Positions 7,597 through 17,547 of a stretch of 47,914 nt of DNA are shown here, in pieces. How positions within the stretch are numbered: position 1 is the stretch's first letter; each line of letters begins with the position of its first letter. Under the pieces are notes generated by a model. It was not told the DNA's origin. It saw only the letters and a program-made list of their open reading frames with translations, and searched no databases. The position numbers and the translations under genes were made by a program. The stretch covers positions 1-47,914 of the forward strand of contig CATZNW010000019.1 in the NCBI GenBank assembly GCA_958422185.1, given 5' to 3'. The DNA is from an uncultured Clostridium sp. (GTDB lineage Bacteria > Bacillota > Clostridia > Oscillospirales > Acutalibacteraceae).

Positions 7597-8787
7597 ATGA
7601 GTCTAAACAGTACCCCTTCGGGTGAAAGAATATGGATAGCGTTTTTCGGATGCCGCAACGCGGGCAAGAGCAGCCTTGTAAACGCCGTTACCGGTCAGAA
7701 TCTGTCCGTTGTCAGCGAGATCGGCGGCACAACTACCGATCCGGTAAAAAAAGCAATGGAGCTTCTTCCGCTCGGTCCGGTCATGATTATTGATACGCCG
7801 GGTTTTGACGATACGGGCGTGCTTGGAGAAAAGCGTGTTGAATCCGCGCGCAAGATCCTGCGCGCCTGTAATACCGCGGTTCTTGTAACAGATGCTTCAA
7901 GGGAACTTAATGATTGTGAATATGAACTTATCTCGCTTTTTAAAGAACGTAAGATCCCTTATCTCACCGTTAAAAACAAAGCGGATCTGCTTGATAAAAT
8001 TCCGCCGAATACGGATGATACGGTCTATACCAGTGCTTTGAAAAAGCAAGGGATAACCGAACTTAAAAATACGCTCGGCAGACTTTATTCACCGCCCGAA
8101 AAGCAGAAAAAACTTGTTGGCGATCTCATCTCGGCAGGGGATGTGGTAGTGCTCGTTACACCCATTGATTCCGCCGCGCCCAAAGGCAGAATGATACTGC
8201 CGCAGCAGCAGGCAATAAGAGATGTTATAGACAGCGGTGCTGTTGCCGTGGTAACCAGGGAAACGGAACTGGAAAAGACGCTTTCAGTACTGAAAAAAAC
8301 GCCCGCTCTTGTCATTACCGATTCCCAGGCTTTCGGCGTTGTGTCAAAAATCGTGCCGGGATCAGTGCCGCTGACTTCATTTTCTATACTTATGGCAATG
8401 TATAAAGGCTTTCTCGGCGCCGCTGTAAAAGGCGCAAAGATCATAGATACGCTTCAAGACGGCGATAAGGTGCTGATCAGCGAGGGCTGTACGCATCACA
8501 GACAATGCGATGATATAGGCACGGTAAAATTGCCCCGCTGGCTGAAAGAACGCACCGGCGCGGCGCTTGATCTTCAGTGGAGCAGCGGAGGCGGATTTCC
8601 TCATGACCTTTCTGGTTTTAAACTTGTTATCCACTGCGGCGGCTGTATGCTCAACCCGGCGGAGATGGAGCACAGGATGAGATCTGCGGAAAAACAGGGC
8701 GTGCCGTTTACCAATTACGGTACGGCGATCGCCTATATGAACGGTATTCTTGATCGCAGTATCGCTCCCATCCCGGATCTCGATTAA
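7597..8787 (+). CDS. hydF: [FeFe]-hydrogenase maturation GTPase HydF
   Basis: 396 aa from ATG 7597. Scaffold GTPase that holds the 2Fe precursor and transfers it to apo-hydrogenase. The N-terminal G domain has P-loop GCRNAGKSSLVNAV, switch GGTTTDPV, DTPGFDD and NKAD. The C-terminal cluster-binding domain has CTHHRQC and the conserved HCGGC. The GGAG before 7597 favours that start over ATG 7576. Last gene of the TM1266-hydE-hydG-hydF operon, which ends at the hairpin at 8806. No hydrogenase structural gene lies in the window, so it must be elsewhere. Confidence 0.95.
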   Translation: MSLNSTPSGERIWIAFFGCRNAGKSSLVNAVTGQNLSVVSEIGGTTTDPVKKAMELLPLGPVMIIDTPGFDDTGVLGEKRVESARKILRACNTAVLVTDASRELNDCEYELISLFKERKIPYLTVKNKADLLDKIPPNTDDTVYTSALKKQGITELKNTLGRLYSPPEKQKKLVGDLISAGDVVVLVTPIDSAAPKGRMILPQQQAIRDVIDSGAVAVVTRETELEKTLSVLKKTPALVITDSQAFGVVSKIVPGSVPLTSFSILMAMYKGFLGAAVKGAKIIDTLQDGDKVLISEGCTHHRQCDDIGTVKLPRWLKERTGAALDLQWSSGGGFPHDLSGFKLVIHCGGCMLNPAEMEHRMRSAEKQGVPFTNYGTAIAYMNGILDRSIAPIPDLD

Positions 8788-8805
8788 ATGAATACAAATG
8801 AATGC

Positions 8806-8840
8806 AAAAAAGACCTGTTCAATTTGAACAGGTCTTTTTT
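8806..8840. terminator. Bidirectional terminator between hydF and degV
   Basis: A 15-bp perfect stem (8806-8820 with 8826-8840) with A6 on one side and T6 on the other can terminate both converging transcripts. Confidence 0.93.
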
Positions 8841-8857
8841 ATCTGTTTATATCTGCT

Positions 8858-9727
8858 TTATTTGCTGAACGAAACGATGATACCGCCGTTTGAGGCGTAA
8901 AGGGAATTCAGTCCGCTCGCTTTAATAACAATTATATTATCTTTAAGGTAGTTGCTTACGGAAGCTATAAGTTCTTTAACCTGATCAGCTTTCTCCTTGC
9001 AGCATACATGGCTGATAATGCATACCTTGCTTTTCAGATCGCAGCCTTCGGTGTCCTTGGCAACAAGATTCGCAAGCTTTGAAAGCGCGCGCTTTTGTGT
9101 CAGATCTTTACCGGCAACGGATATATTGCCGTAATCCGTCCGCCTGCAAATCAGCTTGACCCTCAGCGCCTCAATAACATTAGCAGCCAGGTTAAAAAGC
9201 CTGCCGTTGCCTTTCAGCGCATCAAGACTTTCAAGGCAGAAATAAAGCCCGCAGTTTTTCACGCAGTATTCTTCTGCTTCGGAAACAACCTCTTCAAACG
9301 CCTTGCCGCTGTCCGCAAGTTCTTTGATCTTGTGAGCCATTATCGTTTCAAGGCCGGAGGTGGCAAGGGAGTTGAAAACATGAATCTTTTTATCCTTGCC
9401 GTTTTCATCCATATAAAGCTGAACGCCCTGAACCGCGCTGTTGTAAGTGCCGCTCAGTTTATCTGTAATGGTAAGCAAATAGATCTCGTCATAATCGCCC
9501 TCACAGGCCTTTGCAAACGCCTCGGGAGAGGGGCACGCGGATTTCGCAAGTTCGCTGCTCGCAACCATTTTTGATATAAAATCGTCCTGATCAAAATCAG
9601 CGTCATCCTTGATCACATAATCGCCGATCTGAAGCGTGAGCGGAACGATCTCAAAATTCTTCCACGCCTTCATATCTTCTGTAATATCACAGCAGGAATC
9701 AACCACAAGTTTGTATGCCATATCCAT
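8858..9727 (-). CDS. DegV family fatty-acid-binding protein
   Basis: 289 aa, normal length for DegV/FakB-type proteins, which bind a fatty acid and present it to the kinase FakA. The N-terminus AYKLVVDSCCDITEDM with DxxxD, the central SGTYNSA and NSLATSGL and the C-terminal glycine-rich end fit the family. AAAGG lies 7 nt before the first ATG; a second ATG two codons in is possible. It has its own promoter (9765-9794). No FakA is in view, so the exact role is inferred. Confidence 0.88.
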   Translation of the reverse strand: MDMAYKLVVDSCCDITEDMKAWKNFEIVPLTLQIGDYVIKDDADFDQDDFISKMVASSELAKSACPSPEAFAKACEGDYDEIYLLTITDKLSGTYNSAVQGVQLYMDENGKDKKIHVFNSLATSGLETIMAHKIKELADSGKAFEEVVSEAEEYCVKNCGLYFCLESLDALKGNGRLFNLAANVIEALRVKLICRRTDYGNISVAGKDLTQKRALSKLANLVAKDTEGCDLKSKVCIISHVCCKEKADQVKELIASVSNYLKDNIIVIKASGLNSLYASNGGIIVSFSK

Positions 9728-9764
9728 TCACAGGCCTTTCTGTATTTGTAAAATATGCTAACTT

Positions 9765-9794
9765 ATTATAAACTAAATTTTCTGTGTATGTCAA
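9765..9794 (-). promoter_or_regulatory. Promoter of the degV-family gene
   Basis: On the minus strand: TTGACA, 18-nt spacer, TATAAT (or 17 nt to TTATAA), about 40 nt before the start codon. Confidence 0.7.
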
Positions 9795-9810
9795 TGAAAT
9801 TACGCTTTTT

Positions 9811-11208
9811 TTACAAATTTACTTCAGTGTAAGTTCGCGAAATGACATTTCTTGCCTCTTCTATCTGTTTTTCAACGCTTTCCTTGCTCGGTCCGCCGGG
9901 CACAAGTCTGTCCGCCACGCATTTTTCAAGATTGATAGCTTTATATACTTCTTCGTCAAACAGCGGGCAAACTTTTTTGTATTCGTCTATGGGGAGCGTT
10001 TCAAGCGTTACGTCCCTGTCAATGCAAAGCGCAACAAGTTCGCCCGTTGCTTTGTAGGCGTCTCGGAACGGAAGACCCTTTCCAACCAGGTAATCCGCGC
10101 AGTCGGTCGCGTTTATAAATCCTTTCGCCGCCGCGTTTCGCATATTTTCTTTAAGTACGGTCATCGTGTCTATCATAGGTGTAAACGCGGTAAGGCACAT
10201 CTTAACGGTGTCAACGGCGTCAAAGATCGCTTCTTTGTCTTCCTGCATATCCTTATTGTACGCAAGCGCGATGCCCTTCATAACGGTCAGCAGTGCGGTG
10301 AGGTCGCCGAAAACACGCCCGCTTTTTCCGCGCACAAGCTCTGCTATATCCGGGTTTTTCTTTTGCGGCATAATAGAAGAGCCGGTCGAAAACGCGTCGT
10401 CCAGTTCCACGAACTTGAACTCCCAGCTGCACCACATGATTATTTCTTCAGAAAACCTTGAAAGGTGCACCATGATTATTGAAAGCGCCGCCGCAAGCTC
10501 TATGCAGAAATCACGGTCGGATACGCCGTCAAGCGAATTTCGCGTGATCCCGTCAAAGCCCAGTTTTTCCGCCACCATTTTACGGTTTAACGGATATGTT
10601 GTCCCGGCAAGAGCCCCGGACCCGAGCGGGCAAATGTTCATTCTGCGTTTAACGTCTTTAAGCCGGTCAAGATCGCGGCACAGCATCGCCGCATATGCCA
10701 TAATGTGGTGCGCAAATGTGATGGGCTGCGCCCTTTGCAGGTGGGTGTAGCCCGGCATGATCGTCATTTCATTCTCCTGCGCTTTGTTGCATATTACGCT
10801 TATAAGCTCTTTTAGCTTATCCTCGATTTCGCCGATCTCTTTTCGCAGGGTAAGTCTGATATCCAGTGCAACCTGATCATTTCTGGACCTCGCTGTGTGA
10901 AGCCTCTTTCCGGTGATCCCAAGGCGTTTTGTAAGTTCGCCTTCAACAAAAGTGTGAATATCTTCCGCCGTTTCGTCTATTTCAAGTTTGCCGTTCTTGA
11001 TGTCAGCTAAAATGCCGTCAAGTCCGTCAACTATCTTTTCACTCTCGCTTTTTTCTATTATGCCAGCCGCGCCCAGCATGGACGCGTGCGCCATACTGCC
11101 TTTTATGTCCTCTTCAAACATTCTTTTGTCGAATTTTATAGAGGAGTTAAAGTCATTCGTTTCTTTTGCAAGTTCCTTTTTGAACCTGCCTTTCCAAAGC
11201 TGCGCCAT
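9811..11208 (-). CDS. argH: Argininosuccinate lyase
   Basis: 465 aa, full length. Splits argininosuccinate into arginine and fumarate, the last step of arginine synthesis. The fumarase/aspartase-superfamily signature GSSIMPQKKNPDIAEL is intact; KLWKGRF-like N-terminus, TARSRNDQ and PGYTHLQRAQP are also present. It follows argG after a 77-nt gap that contains a GC-rich hairpin, and the two form an argGH operon. A good AAAGGAAAG ribosome site precedes the ATG. Confidence 0.97.
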   Translation of the reverse strand: MAQLWKGRFKKELAKETNDFNSSIKFDKRMFEEDIKGSMAHASMLGAAGIIEKSESEKIVDGLDGILADIKNGKLEIDETAEDIHTFVEGELTKRLGITGKRLHTARSRNDQVALDIRLTLRKEIGEIEDKLKELISVICNKAQENEMTIMPGYTHLQRAQPITFAHHIMAYAAMLCRDLDRLKDVKRRMNICPLGSGALAGTTYPLNRKMVAEKLGFDGITRNSLDGVSDRDFCIELAAALSIIMVHLSRFSEEIIMWCSWEFKFVELDDAFSTGSSIMPQKKNPDIAELVRGKSGRVFGDLTALLTVMKGIALAYNKDMQEDKEAIFDAVDTVKMCLTAFTPMIDTMTVLKENMRNAAAKGFINATDCADYLVGKGLPFRDAYKATGELVALCIDRDVTLETLPIDEYKKVCPLFDEEVYKAINLEKCVADRLVPGGPSKESVEKQIEEARNVISRTYTEVNL

Positions 11209-11285
11209 TTTTCATCTTTCCTTTTTTATATATAAATACAGGCGCGCTGTGCTGCCGCAGAACGCGCCGTAGATCGCTGATTTTA

Positions 11286-12512
11286 TCAGTCTTTATTATT
11301 CCTCTGCTGGTCAAGCAAAGCCTTTACCTTTATCGGGAGCCCGAAAAGGTTGATGAATCCGGCGGAATCGTTCTGGTCATAAACGTCGTCCGCGTCGAAT
11401 GTGGCAAATTCCTCGCTGTAAAGGCTGTAAGGAGATCTTACTCCAACATTTATAATGTTGCCTTTGTAAAGCTTTATCTTAACATCGCCGGTAACCGTTC
11501 TCTGCGTGGATTCAACAAATGCCGAAAGCGCTTCGCGCAGAGGTGTGTACCACTGGCCGTAATAAACAACTTCCGCAAATTTCTGAGCAACAAGGAACTT
11601 GTAGTGCTGGGTTTCGCGGTCAAGACAGATCTGCTCCAGCGTTTCATGCGCTTTGTAAAGAATCGCGCCGCCGGGTGTTTCATAAACGCCGCGGCTCTTC
11701 ATTCCCACAAGCCTGTTTTCAACCATGTCAATCAGTCCGCAGCCGTTCGCGCCGCCAAGCTCGTTAAGCTTTTCAACCAGCGCAACGCTGTCCATCTCTT
11801 TGCCGTCAATAGCGGTGGGCACGCCTTTTTCAAAATGGATCGTAACATAAGTTGGTTTGTCCGGCGCTTTTTCCGGGGATACGCCCATTTCCAGTATCTC
11901 GTCATATTTCGGCTCGTTTGCCGGATCTTCAAGATCAAGGCCCTCATGGCTCAGATGCCACAGGTTTTTGTCCTTTGAATAGTTCGTTTCCCTGTTTATC
12001 TTAAGCGGAATATTGTGCTTTTCAGCGTATTCAATCTCTTCTTCGCGGCTCTTGAATTCCCAGGTTCTCCACGGAGCTATGATCTGCATCTCAGGCGCGA
12101 ACGCCTTTATTGCAAGCTCAAATCTTACCTGATCGTTGCCCTTGCCGGTGCAGCCGTGGCAGATGGCGTCTGCGCCCTCCGCCTTTGCGATCTCAACGAT
12201 CCTTTTTGCAATGATCGGGCGGGCGAACGCTGTGCCGAGCAGATATTCATTTTCATATTTTGCTCCGGCCTGAACGGTGGGAATAATGTAATCGTTAACA
12301 AATTCCTGTTTCAGATCTTCTATATAAAGCTTTGAGGCACCGGTCTTTATTGCCTTTTCTTCAAGGCCGTCAAGTTCTGTACCCTGGCCGACGTCGCCGC
12401 TCACAGCGATGACTTCGCAGTTGTTGTAGTTTTCCTTGAGCCACGGAATGATGATTGAAGTGTCCAGTCCGCCGCTGTATGCAAGCACTACCTTTTTAAT
12501 TTCCTTTGCCAT
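11286..12512 (-). CDS. argG: Argininosuccinate synthase
   Basis: 408 aa, full length. Condenses citrulline and aspartate with ATP use. The N-terminal PP-loop VLAYSGGLDTSIIIPWLKE and the later ICHGCTGKGNDQVRFE and ETPGGAILYKAHE motifs are diagnostic. The ATG follows GGAGGAA. First gene of argGH, transcribed from a strong promoter at 12607-12635 with an 88-nt leader. A candidate ArgR-like operator lies just upstream of the promoter. Confidence 0.98.
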   Translation of the reverse strand: MAKEIKKVVLAYSGGLDTSIIIPWLKENYNNCEVIAVSGDVGQGTELDGLEEKAIKTGASKLYIEDLKQEFVNDYIIPTVQAGAKYENEYLLGTAFARPIIAKRIVEIAKAEGADAICHGCTGKGNDQVRFELAIKAFAPEMQIIAPWRTWEFKSREEEIEYAEKHNIPLKINRETNYSKDKNLWHLSHEGLDLEDPANEPKYDEILEMGVSPEKAPDKPTYVTIHFEKGVPTAIDGKEMDSVALVEKLNELGGANGCGLIDMVENRLVGMKSRGVYETPGGAILYKAHETLEQICLDRETQHYKFLVAQKFAEVVYYGQWYTPLREALSAFVESTQRTVTGDVKIKLYKGNIINVGVRSPYSLYSEEFATFDADDVYDQNDSAGFINLFGLPIKVKALLDQQRNNKD

Positions 12513-12606
12513 TTTATTTCCTCCGTATAATAATGTAATAAATATACCGCTCCGTTTGCAGCGGCATTTTCAGAAAGGCATCCGTATGCTTTTCCAACTG
12601 TTAATC

Positions 12607-12635
12607 ATTATAAACGCATAAATGTTGTCCGTCAA
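12607..12635 (-). promoter_or_regulatory. Promoter of argGH
   Basis: On the minus strand: TTGACG, 17-nt spacer, TATAAT. The leader down to argG contains a small CCGCT/AGCGG hairpin. Confidence 0.8.
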
Positions 12636-12646
12636 GGTATTTGGTA

Positions 12647-12670
12647 ATATTTGTATAAACATACAAATAT
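12647..12670. promoter_or_regulatory. Inverted repeat, candidate ArgR-type operator
   Basis: Two perfect 9-bp arms (ATATTTGTA and TACAAATAT) with a 6-nt centre. The core TGTATAAACATACA has the TGxAT-N4-ATxCA form of arginine-repressor boxes. It lies just upstream of the argG -35 element. Confidence 0.4.
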
Positions 12671-12825
12671 GCGGTATATTTCCAGAAAATAATGTATAAT
12701 ATTGCATATGTATAAAATATCAAAATAAATGTTAATAAAATAACAATTACAATATTTATATTTTCTTTAACGGAATAATGTAAATAAATTGTAAACTTTT
12801 GGCCCGTCTTTTTTATATATTTGCG

Positions 12826-12854
12826 TTGACATAATTTATTATTTATGTTATCAT
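12826..12854 (+). promoter_or_regulatory. Promoter of the large secreted protein gene
   Basis: TTGACA, 17-nt spacer, TATCAT, with an extended -10 TG. The inferred start near 12861 leaves a leader of about 140 nt. Confidence 0.85.
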
Positions 12855-13000
12855 AAGTTCTGTAAAATTGTTGCTGGTGGGGGGTAGTATGCCCTGTCGG
12901 CACAGATTGCTGCAAGGCAGATGAACGCGGTGCCCAAAAGCGTGGTCAGCGTCTTTATCCGCGTGTTTTGCCGGGCGGCAGGTTTTAGGGAGGTAATTCA

Positions 13001-16000
13001 ATGAAAACAAAAAAGTCAAAACGGCTTCTTGCCGCGTTTCTTGCGGCGATCATGGTGTTAACCACCTTTGCCGCTATGCCCTTCAGCTCCTATGCTGCCG
13101 AGCACAGTGCTGAAGATCTGAAAACGCTTATTGAGCAGTATGAAACGCGCATTGAAAGCTCAACCAGGTATACGAATCTGGCCAATTCATATGAGGCTTG
13201 GTATGATGCGTATCTTACATACTTTCTCGTAACAGCGGGCACGGAGTCTGCTGAAGCGGTCGATGAGGCGTATACAAACCTTCAAACGCAAATGAACGCC
13301 ATGCAGGCATGGACTCCCGCTCAGGCAACTGCGTCTCAGGCGGCGGACGGATCGTATACAAAAAGCGGCCTGACCGGCGGCGACGTTATGTCCAACGTGC
13401 TTTATGCATACGGCGTAGGTGAAAATGCGCCGCATAATAACGTTGAAACCGGCGCATGGTATAATACTATTACGAGAACCGGTGTTCAGTATGGCGATGC
13501 CGTTCTTATGTATGACGGGATCAACGAGGTAGGTTTCCCCATCTCCCATTATCAGGCAAGAATCAGAACTACGGGTGATTCGAGAACAAGAAGCCTGAAC
13601 CCCACGTCTTCCGATTTCGAACTCAGGCATGACTGGCACGGTTACGGCACATCTGCCGGATATCAGTCCAACACGCAGTATACTTTCTCCTATATTGAAA
13701 ATACCGGCGGCGGTTCGGAATCAACGGGCAGTGAAGGCGATCCGTACAGATATTCAAACACGCTGTACTGGGCTGGTGATTCCAGCACTTTCGGAAGCAA
13801 CTATTTCCTTCAGTATTCGGGTCAGGAATGGCGTGCCTGGGATAATAGGGATAACTCGGGAACCTTTACGAACAATGCCAATATATATGTAATAAACTAT
13901 GCAGCCGTTATTGACGCAGTCAACAATCTGCCTTCCAATATCTGTCAGTATCTTTACAGTCAGGCGATTGCTTATATGCGTGCTATTGATACTGCAACCA
14001 GCATAAATCCGCAGTCCTATTTTACCGGCGGTGATATTGCCACTGAGGTTCAATCTTGCAGCGGAGCGATCTCATCTGCGATCTTCTCTGTAAACAGTGC
14101 AAGAAGGGCTTTGGGTACTACCATTGATATGAGCAGCTATATTGAGCTTGCACGCAACTATGCAGCCTATACCCCTATTGCCAGCGGCAATAATGAAAAC
14201 GGATATTATACGCCGGGTTCTTATACTCCTTTCAAAAACAATTATGATTCTGTAACTACGATGATAAATGCTCTTGCGGCAAAAACGCAGCGCTTCGGCA
14301 ATACTGCTGCAAGCACAAATACACAGCTTGTTGCCGCTTATAATGACCTTGTGCCTGCCGAACAGTATATTGACGACAGCGAACTTCAGTCCTATTTCCA
14401 GCAGTATTATAATCTGACGCAAAGTTATTATACTGCCGAAACCTATTCTGCTGTTACAGAAAAGATCAATGCCGCTCTTGTTTACTATAATGACTTCAGT
14501 TATACAGCCGGCATTATCCTTAAAGACAATGATGAAGACAGAGCAACTTATAATACGATACTCACTGATGTGAAAAATGCCATGGCGGGTCTTCGTATAA
14601 GCCATGATGCAACGCTTGCGATCGGCGGCGTCCCCATGAGCTATAATATGGCAGTGGAATACAGCCAAAGCCTGGACAGCGGGCGCTATGCTAACTACAG
14701 TGAGGTTATGGATTCCGTTGCTGCTGCCACAGCTCTGATGGCTGCGCTTGATCAGCACCAGTTCACAACCCAGGATGAGATCATAGCTGAATACAGAGAA
14801 GTGCTTACAAATATTGCTGTTGCATTCGGCTCTCTGGAACTGGCGTTCACTGCGATCGAGGACGGCACTGTCGTTTCCCAGACCATAGGCAGCACAAATG
14901 GCTATAGTGCGGATAACGTAAGATCCTATCTCAGCGACGCGATCACCAATATCACTTATTTTAAAACCACTTCCGGAACCTCATCTTATACAACGGAATA
15001 TGATCTGACTTTTGATAATCAGTGGTATGAGTGGACGGCATACAGAGGCGCGCAATATCATGCGCTTGGCTTCGGTGCGTACGGCCAGGATACGATTTCA
15101 AATAGTAACGGCACTATGTCGGTTCTCTGGAAAGAGGGCGGAGCTCCGCTCGAAAATGCGGATGGCGGTGCATACAACTATCATACTGCCCTTATGAAAA
15201 CGCCGGATACGCAAACCGAAACCCAGTATCGTGTTCATGTTTTCGGCGGACAGAACGGCCAGAAGATCCTTGGCGAGACGACCGTTACCGTAGGAGATCT
15301 GGGAATCAGATCAGTTAGCTTTACCACACCTGATATTTACGAATTCTTCTTTGTTGAAACGAACGAAACTTTAGGCACTACCGCAACGCGCTCAAGAACC
15401 AATACAGACGTTAAGCAAACGGTTACGATCATTGATATGTCTGATCTTATAGAGCTGGTAAATCAGGCTTCTTCCGTAATGGCGTCTTATCAGAATAATG
15501 CATTCAACTGCATTACCCCTGATTCGTGGTCTGCATTCACAAATGCGCTCACTGCCGCTCAGGCTAATATGTCCTATACGGAAATGAGCAACGATCAGAT
15601 CGTTGCCGAGCTGCAGACAAGATATAACAATCTTAAAACAGCAATGGGTTCGCTTCAGGAGAACACCGCAGAAGGTTCTCATAACCTGATTGAGCAGGCA
15701 GACAGTACGCACGCAACTTGCACTACGGCAGGGGATACACACTATATCTGCTCCGTCTGCGGAGATGAGATTAGAAATCACGAAGATGCATTAGGTCACA
15801 AGTATGTTTATACTGCCAATAACAACGGCACGGATCATACGGTAACCTGTGAGCGTTGCGATGATTATTCTGAAATCGTTGCCTGCACAGACGGAGACGG
15901 AAATCTGTACTGTGACGTTTGCGGTCAGGCTCTTTACACTCCGGCAGATTTCAGAGAGTTTAACGCCGCAAGGGCTGAGCTTGAAACGCTTCTTGCTGCC

Positions 16001-17527
16001 TCTGCAGATGGTTCCATGAAATTCACATCATCCGCCCTCAGTGCTACGGCCGGCGCCATTGCTGGTATCGGTTACTACAACTCTACTGAGCAGGAACAGC
16101 TGCTGGTTGCTGACACAATGCAGGACGATATTGATAATCAAACCCAGATGATCAGCGCGGCTGTTGAAGCGCTCAGAAACGGCGAAACGGATGAAAGCGT
16201 TTATGAAGCCAATCAGTATAAAGTAAGCACGCTGAATGCTGACGCTTATGATGTAACCGCTGTTCAGAGTGCGGTTCAGGGTATAAATGTTGAAACTCCT
16301 GTTGAGGTCAACGGCAAGGATTATACGGGATATGATTACGATAACTATAATAATGCCCTTGGCACCGCGCTTACCGAAAACTGGTATGAGTATTATATCT
16401 GTGTATATGATGTTAACTTTAATATGTATTGGCTCGTTAATAACGGGGACGGAACATATGAGTACACAGAAGCAAACGGAGATACGCCGGAGCGCGGATT
16501 CCATTACGGAGATACGATCACTTTGGAAAATCCGAGTTCAGCTGACGAGATCTGCCGCTGGGCAACGGTAGCGTATACTGACAATTCGGCAGACGATGTC
16601 TCTTATGGCACCCCGAAATATCAGACCACTGCCTCAAGCTATACCTTTAACGTAAGAGGTAATATGGATATTTACACAACTGCAGCCGCGTCTGCAGATG
16701 ATGCATTAAATGAGATCCGGTTCATACTTGCGTATGACGGCGTTTCAACCGGTCAGGTTCTGGATATCCAGTATGCTTCAAACGGTATGGTCATGATCAA
16801 CTCGCTTATGCCGGATATACAGCATAACATTCCGTTCCACTCTTTCTCACAATATCTGTATGAAGACGGCACGGCCGTTCCCCAGAACAACAGGCTTACA
16901 GTAAACGGCGATATGAACGTTCTTGTAAATTACGAGACGCTTACGCCCGATTCCTACACTGTAAATCTGTACAGCGAAACGGACGACGCTACGCCGGTCT
17001 ACAGCACATACCCGACTTATAATGAGAAAGTTACGCTCAGCAATCCCGGCGCGGTTGCTTATGTGAACGCGGATAACGGCAAGGTGCTTTGCTACGGCAG
17101 CGAATATACGTTCTATGCATATGAAAGCATGAATGTTAAGGCCGTGACCTCCATAGATGAGCAAAAAGCTTATGTTGATGTTATCAAGGCGCCTATCGTT
17201 GACGAAACCGGAAAGGTATATATCTTCGGTACGTTCGCGCTTCCTGAGGGCACAACGATCAAATCCTATGGTATCGTGATGAACGCCGGCGACGCGAATG
17301 ATACGGATCTTAGTCTTGCAGATCTTAATAAGAACCGCTATATCTTCAATCTTTCAAGCTCAAGCTACACCTGCGAGGGCCAGAACGGCAATCAGTTCGG
17401 CATCAGCTTCACTTCCAGCAGCGGCTTCCCCAGAGCTTCCTATGTTGCTTATGCAATTTATGAAGGCGCGGACGGAAACGAATATTATGTATATTCTGAT
17501 GTAATTACGCAGGCGTCAATTTATTAA
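13001..17527 (+). CDS. Large secreted tyrosine-rich protein of unknown function
   Basis: 1508 aa. Starts MKTKKSKRLLAAFLAAIMVL and ends its signal peptide at SSYAAEH. The mature part has several helical FIVAR-like stretches (SAEDLKTLIEQYETR..., DLIELVNQASSVMASYQNN...), beta-rich segments dense in Tyr, Asn and Ser, and near residues 900-980 a cysteine module (ATCTTAGDTHYICSVCGDEI, VTCERC, YCDVCG) shared in style with the surface protein at 23135. There is no LPxTG, C-terminal helix, dockerin or SLH domain, so it is either released or held non-covalently. Strong promoter and GGGAGG ribosome site suggest high expression. A 43-aa peptide gene follows 20 nt downstream. I cannot assign a catalytic function. 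Confidence 0.85.
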   Translation: MKTKKSKRLLAAFLAAIMVLTTFAAMPFSSYAAEHSAEDLKTLIEQYETRIESSTRYTNLANSYEAWYDAYLTYFLVTAGTESAEAVDEAYTNLQTQMNAMQAWTPAQATASQAADGSYTKSGLTGGDVMSNVLYAYGVGENAPHNNVETGAWYNTITRTGVQYGDAVLMYDGINEVGFPISHYQARIRTTGDSRTRSLNPTSSDFELRHDWHGYGTSAGYQSNTQYTFSYIENTGGGSESTGSEGDPYRYSNTLYWAGDSSTFGSNYFLQYSGQEWRAWDNRDNSGTFTNNANIYVINYAAVIDAVNNLPSNICQYLYSQAIAYMRAIDTATSINPQSYFTGGDIATEVQSCSGAISSAIFSVNSARRALGTTIDMSSYIELARNYAAYTPIASGNNENGYYTPGSYTPFKNNYDSVTTMINALAAKTQRFGNTAASTNTQLVAAYNDLVPAEQYIDDSELQSYFQQYYNLTQSYYTAETYSAVTEKINAALVYYNDFSYTAGIILKDNDEDRATYNTILTDVKNAMAGLRISHDATLAIGGVPMSYNMAVEYSQSLDSGRYANYSEVMDSVAAATALMAALDQHQFTTQDEIIAEYREVLTNIAVAFGSLELAFTAIEDGTVVSQTIGSTNGYSADNVRSYLSDAITNITYFKTTSGTSSYTTEYDLTFDNQWYEWTAYRGAQYHALGFGAYGQDTISNSNGTMSVLWKEGGAPLENADGGAYNYHTALMKTPDTQTETQYRVHVFGGQNGQKILGETTVTVGDLGIRSVSFTTPDIYEFFFVETNETLGTTATRSRTNTDVKQTVTIIDMSDLIELVNQASSVMASYQNNAFNCITPDSWSAFTNALTAAQANMSYTEMSNDQIVAELQTRYNNLKTAMGSLQENTAEGSHNLIEQADSTHATCTTAGDTHYICSVCGDEIRNHEDALGHKYVYTANNNGTDHTVTCERCDDYSEIVACTDGDGNLYCDVCGQALYTPADFREFNAARAELETLLAASADGSMKFTSSALSATAGAIAGIGYYNSTEQEQLLVADTMQDDIDNQTQMISAAVEALRNGETDESVYEANQYKVSTLNADAYDVTAVQSAVQGINVETPVEVNGKDYTGYDYDNYNNALGTALTENWYEYYICVYDVNFNMYWLVNNGDGTYEYTEANGDTPERGFHYGDTITLENPSSADEICRWATVAYTDNSADDVSYGTPKYQTTASSYTFNVRGNMDIYTTAAASADDALNEIRFILAYDGVSTGQVLDIQYASNGMVMINSLMPDIQHNIPFHSFSQYLYEDGTAVPQNNRLTVNGDMNVLVNYETLTPDSYTVNLYSETDDATPVYSTYPTYNEKVTLSNPGAVAYVNADNGKVLCYGSEYTFYAYESMNVKAVTSIDEQKAYVDVIKAPIVDETGKVYIFGTFALPEGTTIKSYGIVMNAGDANDTDLSLADLNKNRYIFNLSSSSYTCEGQNGNQFGISFTSSSGFPRASYVAYAIYEGADGNEYYVYSDVITQASIY

Positions 17528-17547
17528 TGGATAGGAGGAAAATATTG

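Larger units (their letters stand above)
12513..13000. other. 488-bp divergent intergenic region
   Basis: AT-rich spacer between argG and the large secreted protein gene. It holds the argG promoter and leader, the inverted repeat at 12647-12670, and the promoter at 12826-12854. From about 12861 a GC-richer leader of roughly 130 nt runs to the secreted protein gene; I do not recognise a known RNA class in it. The 104-codon minus-strand open frame here overlaps both promoters and is not a credible gene. Confidence 0.7.

Noticed and set aside
9784..10461. 225-codon plus-strand frame across argH
   Set aside because: Lies fully antisense to a clear, full-length argininosuccinate lyase; its translation has no family features.
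12601..12915. 104-codon minus-strand frame in the argG-secreted protein spacer
   Set aside because: Overlaps two consensus promoters and is AT-rich low-complexity sequence.
12855..13000. Known riboswitch (for example cyclic-di-GMP) in the secreted-protein leader
   Set aside because: The leader is long and GC-rich, but none of the conserved aptamer blocks that I know were found.
14072..14758. 228-codon minus-strand frame inside the secreted protein gene
   Set aside because: Antisense shadow of a long repetitive gene; no ribosome site or motif.
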